Positions 16,031 through 23,357 of a stretch of DNA of 64,000 bases are shown piece by piece. Below the pieces are notes generated by a model. It saw nothing but the letters and a program-made list of their open reading frames with translations. It did no database searches and was not told the origin of the DNA. Source of the DNA: Sulfuricystis sp030824115 (lineage in GTDB: Bacteria > Pseudomonadota > Gammaproteobacteria > Burkholderiales > Rhodocyclaceae); assembly GCA_942493065.1 (NCBI GenBank), contig OW818671.1, positions 1,116,001 to 1,180,000 on the forward strand, read 5' to 3'. Numbering within the stretch: position 1 is the first letter of the stretch; each line of letters starts with the position of its first letter. A program made the position numbers and the translations under genes.

Positions 16031-17704
16031 TCAGAAGGCAATCATCATTTTGAAGTGCCCGCCCCAGCCATTCCGCCGATCCAGCGGCATGCCGTTGGTT
16101 TGGGTGGGCCCGTATTCCAGAATGTCCGCAGCATCGATGCTGAGGTTGAAATTCTTGTCCGGTGCATAACGCAAACCGATACCAAACGAAGCAACGCCAT
16201 GATCAAACGGCGTGTCATTCCGGCCCACGTTGCGGCCTCGGCCGAAGTCATGGAAAAACACGCCGTGCAGGTTGCCAGATAGTTTCACCAAGCTGGCGAG
16301 ATTGGGCGTGTAGGCTTCGAGGTTAACGACATGGCCGGTATCGGCGGCAACTGAACGCTCATCAAAGCCGCGTACTGCACTGCTGCCGGTCAGACCGAAG
16401 TGTTCAGCGGCTGGCAGACCGCCGCCGGTGTGCTGGCCTGACAAGGCGGCGCGAAATTGCCAACCATCCTGCAGGTGAGTGTAACTGCCGCCATAGCGCA
16501 CGATCATGAATTCGTCAGAGACGGGACGGCCCGCGATGAAACTGTAGTAATCGGTTTTTCCTGCAGCCGCTGTACCTGCATTACCTGTATAGCGGCTGCC
16601 ATGGGGAAACAGGTTGTAGGTCACCCCGATATTGAAGCCGGCCTGATAAGCAACACCCTGCCAGTTGCCGGTGTAGGTGGCGGATACCGGCCGCAGGGTG
16701 TATGGAACACAACTGCTGTTGGCAGGAGTTGGAGGGGCAGTAGAGAAATCACCATTAGTGGCTGGATTTCGGCACTTGGTGTTCATGTGCTTGTAATCGA
16801 GGCCAAATACCAGCCGGGAGGTGTATTCGCCCTGGCGTGGGAACAAGTGGTTCCAGCGCACGGCAAACACTTCCCCCTTGCCGTTGATACCGAACCCAGT
16901 GGCTTGTTGCGATGGGGTATTTAAATTCGAATTACCGTAGATGATGTCGAGGCTGTCACCGATGCCGTAGAAAGGCTTGCGGAAGGCGACACTATAGACA
17001 TCCATCTTGACGTGGGGCGGGTAGTCGAACCACACGTCTGGAGTGGTGGTATAGGCCAGCGTGAGCATTTCGTCACGACCGAGCAGATTGGCGTCTTGGT
17101 AGGCGATGCCAAGCCGGTGGCGTCCCGTGGCAATGGTGCCGCTGTTGTCCAGCGTGACATAGACGCGCTTGGGATCCTGCTCTGTCAGCGCAACCTTCGC
17201 ATCGACTTTTCCTTCTTCCTCGCTGGTGCCCAGGCTTACTTCTACTTGTTTGGCGGGGTTTTCATTGATAAGTTGGACGTTTTCGGAAATCTGCCGCAGA
17301 TTGGGGGCAGTCTCCTCCCTCAGATTGGGCAGCGACGCGCGGATATTAACCTCGTCAAACTGCTGGTTTCCAGTGATGACAACCTTGCCGATAACCGCCT
17401 CAGAGACGTCGAGACGAATAATGCCACTTGTGATCTCCTGCTCCGGTACATGGACATTAACAGCCCCATAGCCCTTTGCACGGTAGGCATTCTCCAATGC
17501 TTCAAGCGCCTTCTGAATGTCGCCATACACCCGCGCCCTGCCGATAAAGGGTGCCACCAGTGCCGTGACTTGGCTAGCTGGCAACAGCGTATTACCCGTA
17601 ACTTCGAAGCGAACGATGTCGAATTTCTCACTCTGCGCTTTGGCCATTGGCAAAGCGAAGGCAAGCATGAGGACTAGGCCAGAGGTAATGAGATGCTGCT
17701 TCAT
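16031..17704 (-). CDS. TpsB: ShlB/FhaC/HecB-type outer-membrane transporter
   Basis: 557 residues. A signal peptide (LVLMLAFALPMAKAQ), two POTRA domains (about residues 28-190, with NAYRAKGYGAVNVHVPEQ in the first) and a 16-strand beta-barrel ending in Phe. The barrel has the conserved loop-6 motif VRGFDERS near residue 440. It recognises the TPS domain of TpsA in the periplasm and translocates it across the outer membrane. It lies 20 bases upstream of tpsA and is the first gene of the tpsB-tpsA-fecR-like unit. Partner specificity is inferred from adjacency. Confidence 0.95.
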   Translation of the reverse strand: MKQHLITSGLVLMLAFALPMAKAQSEKFDIVRFEVTGNTLLPASQVTALVAPFIGRARVYGDIQKALEALENAYRAKGYGAVNVHVPEQEITSGIIRLDVSEAVIGKVVITGNQQFDEVNIRASLPNLREETAPNLRQISENVQLINENPAKQVEVSLGTSEEEGKVDAKVALTEQDPKRVYVTLDNSGTIATGRHRLGIAYQDANLLGRDEMLTLAYTTTPDVWFDYPPHVKMDVYSVAFRKPFYGIGDSLDIIYGNSNLNTPSQQATGFGINGKGEVFAVRWNHLFPRQGEYTSRLVFGLDYKHMNTKCRNPATNGDFSTAPPTPANSSCVPYTLRPVSATYTGNWQGVAYQAGFNIGVTYNLFPHGSRYTGNAGTAAAGKTDYYSFIAGRPVSDEFMIVRYGGSYTHLQDGWQFRAALSGQHTGGGLPAAEHFGLTGSSAVRGFDERSVAADTGHVVNLEAYTPNLASLVKLSGNLHGVFFHDFGRGRNVGRNDTPFDHGVASFGIGLRYAPDKNFNLSIDAADILEYGPTQTNGMPLDRRNGWGGHFKMMIAF

Positions 17705-17711
17705 GAGTTCC

Positions 17712-17782
17712 CTAAATATTGTGCGGGCCTTTTAACCCACCTATAGCCTATCAAACAACGGCATTACTAAGGGAATATTTAG
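17712..17782 (-). promoter_or_regulatory. AT-rich leader of tpsB with an inverted repeat
   Basis: The 114 bases between tpsB and rng are strongly AT-rich against a GC-rich background. They hold an inverted repeat CTAAATATT (17712-17720) and AATATTTAG (17774-17782). On the minus strand TATAGG-like and TTGTTT hexamers lie between the arms. This is the likely tps promoter and a candidate binding site for a repressor or nucleoid protein. No direct match to a known operator was recognised. Confidence 0.45.
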
Positions 17783-17818
17783 ATATCAATAATTCTATTT
17801 AATTCAGCAGATTATTTT

Positions 17819-19294
17819 TTACATCAACACAATATCAAACTGTTCCTGACTATAGCTTGGTTCGGCCTGCATGGAGATTGGCCGGCCGATGAAATCGGAG
17901 AGCATCGCCAGCGCCTGAGACTCCTCGTCGTGGAATAGGTCAGTGACGGCGGGGGCGGCGAGGACGCGCAGTTCGCGCGCTTCGAACTGGCGGGCTTCGC
18001 GCAGCAATTCGCGGAGGATTTCGTAGGCGACGGTCTGGGCGGTCTTGATGATGCCGCGTCCGCCGCAGGTCGGGCAGGGTTCGCAGAGGATGTGGGCGAG
18101 GGACTCGCGGGTGCGTTTCCGGGTCAGTTCGACGAGGCCCAACTGCGTAAAACCATTCACGGTGATACGCGTGTGGTCGCGTACCAGTGCCTTGTTGAGT
18201 TCGGCCAGCACGGCGGATTGGTGCTCGGCCGAGTCCATGTCGATGAAATCGACAATGATGATGCCGCCGAGGTTGCGCAGGCGCAGCTGGCGGGCGATGG
18301 TCTGCGCCGCCTCGAGATTGGTCTTGAAAATGGTGTCGCTGAAGTTGGCTTGGCTGCCTGGTGCGCGCGTGCCGACGAAGGCGCCGGTATTGACGTCGAT
18401 GGTCGTCATCGCCTCGGTCTGCTCGATGATCAGGTAGCCGCCGGACTTGAGGTCGACGCGCCGCGCCAGCGCACGCTGCAGTTCATCCTCGACGGCATAC
18501 AGATCGAACAACGGCCGCTCACCGGTGTAGTGGCTGAGCAGCGGGGCAATCTGTGGCATGAATTCCTGGGCGAAAGCCCGCAGCTTCTGGAAGTTCTCGC
18601 GCGAGTCAATGATGATGCGCGTGGTTTCCGGGCCGACCAGATCGCGCAGGACGCGCTGGGCCAGGGTCAGATCGTGATGGAGCATGGTGGGCGGTGTCAC
18701 GCCATTGGCCCCATTGGCACGGTGGCGAATTTCCTGCCAGAGACGCCGCAGATAGGCGATGTCGGCTGCGAGCGCCTCATCGGTGGCATTTTCCGCCATG
18801 GTGCGCACGATAAAGCCGCCGTTCTCATCGCTCGGGACGAGTTGCTGGATGCGTTCGCGCAAGGCTTCGCGCCCGTTCTCATCGCCGATCTTCTGCGAGA
18901 TGCCAATGTGCTTTTCCTGCGGCAGGTAGACCAGCAGACGACCGGCCAGCGAGATCTGCGTGGTCAGACGTGCGCCCTTGGTGCTGATCGGGTCCTTGAG
19001 GACCTGCACCATCAGGGTTTCGCCCTCGGCGAGCAGACGCTCAATCGGCCGTGGGCTGCCGCTCTTTTCACCCCAGATGTCGGCGACATGCAGGAAAGCG
19101 GTGCGCTCCAGCCCAACTTCGATAAAGGCCGATTGCATGCCGGGCAGCACGCGCACGACCTTGCCAAGATAAATGTTGCCGACAATGCCGCGTCCGCCGG
19201 CGCGTTCAACATGCAGTTCCTGCACCGCGCCCTGCTGCAGGAGCGCGACACGCGTCTCCTGCGGCGTGACGTTGATCAGGAACTCTTCATTCAT
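17819..19294 (-). CDS. rng: Ribonuclease G
   Basis: 491 residues, the length of RNase G rather than the longer RNase E. An endoribonuclease that matures the 16S rRNA 5' end and cleaves mRNAs. It has an N-terminal S1 domain (IVGNIYLGKVVRVLPGMQSAF split over positions 38-60), RNase-H-like and DNase-I-like parts with the magnesium-binding DVNTGAFVG and IIVDFIDM, and the Zn-link CEPCPTCGGRG near residue 405. The ATG at 19294 overlaps the maf stop as ATGA and matches family starts (MNEEFLINVTPQETRVAL). Confidence 0.95.
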   Translation of the reverse strand: MNEEFLINVTPQETRVALLQQGAVQELHVERAGGRGIVGNIYLGKVVRVLPGMQSAFIEVGLERTAFLHVADIWGEKSGSPRPIERLLAEGETLMVQVLKDPISTKGARLTTQISLAGRLLVYLPQEKHIGISQKIGDENGREALRERIQQLVPSDENGGFIVRTMAENATDEALAADIAYLRRLWQEIRHRANGANGVTPPTMLHHDLTLAQRVLRDLVGPETTRIIIDSRENFQKLRAFAQEFMPQIAPLLSHYTGERPLFDLYAVEDELQRALARRVDLKSGGYLIIEQTEAMTTIDVNTGAFVGTRAPGSQANFSDTIFKTNLEAAQTIARQLRLRNLGGIIIVDFIDMDSAEHQSAVLAELNKALVRDHTRITVNGFTQLGLVELTRKRTRESLAHILCEPCPTCGGRGIIKTAQTVAYEILRELLREARQFEARELRVLAAPAVTDLFHDEESQALAMLSDFIGRPISMQAEPSYSQEQFDIVLM

Positions 19295-19908
19295 GCCGGG
19301 TATCCGAACTCGCGCAGCAGCAGTGCGGTTTCGCACAGCGGCAGACCGACGATGCCGGAATGGCTGCCACGGATTTCCTCGACGAACAATGCGGCACGCC
19401 CCTGAATACCGTAGGCACCAGCCTTGTCGTGCGACTCGCCGCTGGCGACATAGCGCAGGATTTCATCTGCAGAGAGTGTGCGGAAACGTACCTCACTGAC
19501 CGACAGGCGGGTTTCCAGGCGTTCCTTCTGGGCAACGGCGATGGCGGTCAGCACGCGATGGGTGCGGCCGGACAGGCGCGTGAGGATGGCGATTGCGTCT
19601 TCATCATTGGTTGGCTTGCCGATGATCTGCCCCTCGAAATCGAGGGTGGTGTCGGCCGAGAGCACGGGCCGTTCGGGCAGGCGGCGCAGGGCCAGCAGGC
19701 GGGTGCCATGTTGCGCCTTGGCTGCCGCGACGCGCAGGGCGTAGGCATCGGGGGCCTCGTTGGGCAACGGATCTTCGTTGGTATCAGGATCGGCGCGGCC
19801 GGCGCTACGAAACAGCAGCAGGTCGAAGCGGATGCCGACCTGCGCGAGCAGTTCGCGGCGGCGTGGGCTTTGCGAGGCGAGGTAGATGCGCGGTTCGAGA
19901 AGTGCCAT
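19291..19908 (-). CDS. maf: Maf-family nucleoside triphosphate pyrophosphatase
   Basis: 205 residues. Maf proteins hydrolyse dTTP/UTP or modified nucleotides to monophosphates (house-cleaning). The N-terminal signature LASQSPRRRELLAQVG and the internal LSADEILRYVASGE and DKAGAYGIQGRAALFV are intact. The substrate subgroup resembles YhdE, which is inference. It lies between rlmH and rng; the maf-rng pair with overlapping stop and start is common in proteobacteria. Confidence 0.93.
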   Translation of the reverse strand: MALLEPRIYLASQSPRRRELLAQVGIRFDLLLFRSAGRADPDTNEDPLPNEAPDAYALRVAAAKAQHGTRLLALRRLPERPVLSADTTLDFEGQIIGKPTNDEDAIAILTRLSGRTHRVLTAIAVAQKERLETRLSVSEVRFRTLSADEILRYVASGESHDKAGAYGIQGRAALFVEEIRGSHSGIVGLPLCETALLLREFGYPA

Positions 19909-19913
19909 ATGGT

Positions 19914-20384
19914 TTAGTCGCGATGATAGGGGTGGCCGATACGCAGGCTGTGGGCGCGATAAAGCGCTTCGGCGAGCACGACGCGCGCCAAGCCATGCGG
20001 CAGGGTGAGGGAAGAGAGGCGCAGGCTGGCTTGTGCCGTCTGCTTCAGGGCAGGATCGAGGCCATCCGGTCCACCGATCAGGAAGGCGACATCATCACCT
20101 TCCGCCTGCCATTGCCCCAGTCGTTGCGACAGGGTTTTCGTATCCAGTGCTTCGCCACGCTCGTCGAGGGCAATGCGGTGGCAACGGGGTGGCAGGGCGG
20201 CTTCGATGCGTTTGGCTTCGGCGGCCATCATCGCCTCGACGGTTTTGCCGGTGGTGCGTGGCTCGGGCTTGATTTCGGTGAGTTCGATCGGCAGGTCGCG
20301 CGGCATGCGCTTCGCGTATTCGGCGAAGCCGGCAGCCATCCAGTCCGGCAGACGGGTGCCCACGGCGACCACCAATAGCCTCAT
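19914..20384 (-). CDS. rlmH: 23S rRNA pseudouridine-1915 N3-methyltransferase
   Basis: 156 residues, the usual SPOUT-class size. It methylates pseudouridine 1915 in helix 69 of 23S rRNA on assembled ribosomes using SAM. The SAM-binding knot is seen as FLIGGPDGLDP (about residues 102-112) and LTLPHGLARVVLAEALYRA, with the C-terminal HPYHRD characteristic of the family. It overlaps rsfS by four bases in the conserved rsfS-rlmH pair. Confidence 0.97.
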   Translation of the reverse strand: MRLLVVAVGTRLPDWMAAGFAEYAKRMPRDLPIELTEIKPEPRTTGKTVEAMMAAEAKRIEAALPPRCHRIALDERGEALDTKTLSQRLGQWQAEGDDVAFLIGGPDGLDPALKQTAQASLRLSSLTLPHGLARVVLAEALYRAHSLRIGHPYHRD

Positions 20385-20752
20385 TCTTCCGTCGCGTCGC
20401 CTGCCGCAGTCTTGCTGGCCCCGCGCTTTGGCTTGGTCTGCCAGAGCGTTTCGAGATCGTAGTGCTTGCGTACGGCGGGCAGCATGACATGGACGACGAT
20501 GTCGCCCAGGTCGACCAGCACCCAGTCGCCAGTGTCTTCGCCTTCCATGCCGAGAACTTCGCCACCGGCTTCCTTGACCTTGTCGTGGACGTTGCGTGCC
20601 AAGGCCCTGGTCTGGCGATTGGAATCGCCGGTGGCAATGACGATGCGCGCAAACATGTCAGAGAGCTTGAGCGTGTTGATGACTTCGATGTCCTTGCCCT
20701 TGATGTCTTCGAGGGCGTTGACGGTGATGCGTTGTAGTTTGCGGATGTCCAT
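20381..20752 (-). CDS. rsfS: Ribosome silencing factor
   Basis: 123 residues. It binds uL14 on the 50S subunit and blocks subunit joining during starvation. Family motifs KGKDIEVINTL, FARIVIATGDSNRQTRALA and GDWVLVDLGDIVVHVMLPAVRKHYDLE are all present. The final 20 residues are a charged variable tail. One base separates it from the nadD stop, so nadD-rsfS-rlmH-maf-rng forms one transcription unit. Confidence 0.97.
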   Translation of the reverse strand: MDIRKLQRITVNALEDIKGKDIEVINTLKLSDMFARIVIATGDSNRQTRALARNVHDKVKEAGGEVLGMEGEDTGDWVLVDLGDIVVHVMLPAVRKHYDLETLWQTKPKRGASKTAAGDATEE

Positions 20753-20753
20753 G

Positions 20754-21419
20754 TCAGGAAAGGTAAAGTTGATGGTCTTGAATATAGTCGAGAACCGGCG
20801 CGGGTAGCAATGTCAGAAGCTGCGCCGGGGGATGGTGGGCAGCAATGCGCTGCCGTACTTCGGTGGCCGAGACGGTGCCGGCGATCAGTTCAAAAGGAAA
20901 AATGTGGCCGAATGGTCTCGAAAAGTCGGCGCTGGCGAGACGGCGCTTGGCGAATTCTCCGGCCAGTGGTTCTTCGAAACCCTCAAGCGGAAAGCCTGGG
21001 CGGGTCGCCACGGCAAGATGCGCAAGGCTGAAGATGTCCTGCCAGCGGTGCCAGCGGGCAAAGCCGTGAAAGGCATCGGCGCCCATCAGCAGCACCAGCG
21101 GACGTTGCGGGCCGAGTTCGCGCCGCAGCCGTTCGAGCGTATGCACGGTGTAGCTGGGCGCTTCGCTATTGACCTCGCTGGCGTCAAGCACAAAGCCAGG
21201 TTCACCGTCGATGGTCGCCTGCACCATCGCCAGCCGGTCAGTCGGTGTGCTGCGGGGGGCGGTTTGGGCGTCGGTGCGATGCGGTGGCTGGCCGGCGGGA
21301 ATCCAGCGTATTTCGGGAATCTTCAGATGGTCGCGGGCGGCGCGGGCCAGGGCGAGGTGGGCGAGATGAACCGGGTCGAAGGTGCCGCCGAGGATGCCGA
21401 CCGGGCTAAACGCTTTCAT
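20754..21419 (-). CDS. nadD: Nicotinate-nucleotide adenylyltransferase
   Basis: 221 residues. It transfers AMP from ATP to nicotinate mononucleotide in NAD synthesis. The nucleotidyltransferase signature GILGGTFDPVHLAHLALA is at residues 8-25, with the second motif MGADAFHGFARWHRW near 110. The C-terminal ISxTxxR-type motif appears as GTVSATEVRQRI. The region RRLASADF near 160 is a 24-mer copy inserted before the conserved C-terminal block. ATG 21419 is taken in preference to GTG/TTG codons two and one triplets upstream. It overlaps the upstream BPSS1780-like gene by 14 bases. Confidence 0.95.
   Translation of the reverse strand: MKAFSPVGILGGTFDPVHLAHLALARAARDHLKIPEIRWIPAGQPPHRTDAQTAPRSTPTDRLAMVQATIDGEPGFVLDASEVNSEAPSYTVHTLERLRRELGPQRPLVLLMGADAFHGFARWHRWQDIFSLAHLAVATRPGFPLEGFEEPLAGEFAKRRLASADFSRPFGHIFPFELIAGTVSATEVRQRIAAHHPPAQLLTLLPAPVLDYIQDHQLYLS
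20921..20944 (+). repeat. Dispersed 24-mer, copy 6 (in nadD)
   Basis: AAAA, GTCGGCGCTG, GCGA, GACGGC; all fixed positions match. On the nadD strand it is read in the third frame as RRLASADF. Confidence 0.85.
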
Positions 21420-22215
21420 CAACACCTGGATGGAAAATGTCGCGATAGCTGACGTAGATGCTGGCGGTCAGTACCGGGGCGACCAGAAAGATCAGCACCA
21501 TGCGCAGGGCGACGAAGGCGACATTCAGCGCCAGACCCGCCACCTGGCTGACGGCAATCAGGATGAAGCCGGGCAGCACGCCGGCCAGCACCAGTGCGGC
21601 AAGGCTGAACATGCCCATGGCGGCGAGATTGCGCCAGCTTGCGATCCAGCTGAAGAACAGCGACTTGAACGGGCTGACGCGATCCCAGCCGACCAGAAAG
21701 GGCGCGAACCAGAAGGCGACGATCATCGGTGCCGCCAGCAGCAGAAGCTGGAACAGGGCGCCGAGCATTTGAGCTTCTGCTTCGGGAGTGGCCGGTGTGC
21801 CGGCCTCGCCCATGTTGGGCGTGGTCATGGTGCTGTCGAGATTGGCGAGCGGATCGTTGCCGTCATTGAGCACAAGATTGAGCAGGACAAGCAGCAGGGC
21901 GCCGATCAGTTGCAAACCACCCAGCCGTAGCAGGGCGCGTCCGTTGCCGGTGATGCCGCGTAGCAGCAGGGCCTTGCTGGGCACCTGTTGTTCATCGACC
22001 AGCCGGCAGCCGTTGGCGACGATCAAGGTCAGGACCGGCAGCACCAGCGGCAATACGATCGGACCGATACCGGGCAGCAGAATCACCAGGATCTGCACGA
22101 CCAGCAGGTAGGCGAGGGTGAGGGCGGTGATCAGCGAGGGATTGCGGCGAAACAGCCGGAAACCCTCAAACAGCCAGAACGTCCCGCGCGCGGCGGGCAA
22201 GCGGCGCGCCTGCAT
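21406..22215 (-). CDS. BPSS1780-family multipass membrane protein
   Basis: 269 residues. Six or so hydrophobic helices, including LITALTLAYLLVVQILVILL, IVLPLVLPVLTLIVANG and LQLIGALLLVLLNLVL, with the N-terminal RGTFWLFEGFRLFRRNP seen in the BPSS1780 family of betaproteobacteria. Function unknown. The ATG at 22215 is preferred to a TTG three codons upstream. It is co-directional with nadD and overlaps it. Confidence 0.85.
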   Translation of the reverse strand: MQARRLPAARGTFWLFEGFRLFRRNPSLITALTLAYLLVVQILVILLPGIGPIVLPLVLPVLTLIVANGCRLVDEQQVPSKALLLRGITGNGRALLRLGGLQLIGALLLVLLNLVLNDGNDPLANLDSTMTTPNMGEAGTPATPEAEAQMLGALFQLLLLAAPMIVAFWFAPFLVGWDRVSPFKSLFFSWIASWRNLAAMGMFSLAALVLAGVLPGFILIAVSQVAGLALNVAFVALRMVLIFLVAPVLTASIYVSYRDIFHPGVDESV

Positions 22216-22235
22216 GGGTGACAATCAACAGATGA

Positions 22236-22574
22236 TCAGAAGGTTTTGATGATCCACATCGGGACGGAGATACTGCGGTCGCCGACGCCCAGATCCTCGC
22301 GCACGAAACCGCCATCGCCTTTCGGATCGACCAGATAGTAAGGCGTGCCGTGCGACGGGGTGACCTTGATCATGTAGAGCTTGCCGTTCATGCGGTATTC
22401 CTCGACCTTGTCCTCGCCGCGCTTCTTGATGGTGACTTGCGGCTCAAGGGCGCTGTCGTCGATCATGCCGGGCGGTGGGGGCGGCGGCTCGGGCAGGGGC
22501 TCAAGATTGGCCGGGCGCGTTTGGGCACAGACCGGCAGGGTAATCGCCAAGAGCAGGGCAGGGAAAAAGCGCAT
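22236..22574 (-). CDS. DUF2782 small exported protein
   Basis: 112 residues. A signal peptide (MRFFPALLLAITLPVCAQ) is followed by a Pro-rich linker (LEPLPEPPPPPPG) and a compact domain, EPQVTIKKRGEDKVEEYRMNGKLY split across it, then VTPSHGTPYYLVDPKGDG. This matches DUF2782, a betaproteobacterial family commonly found near polA, as here. Function unknown; probably periplasmic. Confidence 0.88.
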   Translation of the reverse strand: MRFFPALLLAITLPVCAQTRPANLEPLPEPPPPPPGMIDDSALEPQVTIKKRGEDKVEEYRMNGKLYMIKVTPSHGTPYYLVDPKGDGGFVREDLGVGDRSISVPMWIIKTF

Positions 22575-22613
22575 GATGGGTGTCTGAAACAAGAGGGAAT
22601 GCCCTGATTCTAA

Positions 22614-23342
22614 CTACAAATTCAGCAGCAGATCGTGTTCCGCCGGCAGGTGGTCGAAGCCGCGCGTTTCATAGTGTTTGAAAATCGCCGCAACGATGGC
22701 TTCCGGCTCATCGATGATCTGGATCAGGTCCATGTCCTCCGGGTTGATCATGCCCTCGGCCACCAGTCGCGCCCGGAACCAATCGATCAGCCCGTCCCAG
22801 AAACCATCGCCGACCAGAATCAGCGGCATGCGCGGGGTCTTGCCGGTCTGGATCAGCGTCAGCGCTTCGAGCAACTCGTCGAGCGTGCCGAAACCGCCGG
22901 GCATCACCACGTAGGCCGCCGCAAAGCGCACAAACATGTATTTGCGCGCAAAAAAGTGGCGGAAACTTTGCGAGATGTCTTGATAGGGGTTGGCCGCCTG
23001 CTCCATCGGCAACTGGATGTTGAGACCGATGCTTGGGCTCTTGCCGTGGAAGGCGCCCTTGTTGGCCGCCTCCATCACGCCGGGGCCGCCGCCGGAGATG
23101 ACCGAAAAGCCGGCGTCGGAGAGCAGACGCGCGATGCGTTCGGTGTGCTCGTAATAGGGCGAGTCGGGCTTTACCCGCGCGCTGCCAAAGATCGACACCG
23201 CCGGCCGCACGCCTGCCAGCCGCTCAGTCGCCTCGACGAACTCTGACATAATCCCGAACACCCGCCAGGCCTCACGGGCCGTCGATGCCGGCGCCGCCAG
23301 CCGGGGGTCGGCAATCTTCGGCAACTTGTCCTTCGCGCTCAT
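22614..23342 (-). CDS. LOG family protein (TIGR00730-type Rossmann fold)
   Basis: 242 residues. The lysine-decarboxylase-like LOG signature is complete: SGGGPGVMEAANKGA near residues 83-97 and MPGGFGTLDELLEAL near 145-159. Characterised members remove ribose 5-phosphate from cytokinin or purine nucleotides (phosphoribohydrolases). The physiological substrate in free-living bacteria is not settled. It is divergent from polA with 15 bases between the start codons. Confidence 0.9.
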   Translation of the reverse strand: MSAKDKLPKIADPRLAAPASTAREAWRVFGIMSEFVEATERLAGVRPAVSIFGSARVKPDSPYYEHTERIARLLSDAGFSVISGGGPGVMEAANKGAFHGKSPSIGLNIQLPMEQAANPYQDISQSFRHFFARKYMFVRFAAAYVVMPGGFGTLDELLEALTLIQTGKTPRMPLILVGDGFWDGLIDWFRARLVAEGMINPEDMDLIQIIDEPEAIVAAIFKHYETRGFDHLPAEHDLLLNL

Positions 23343-23357
23343 TCCTGCTTACTCCTC

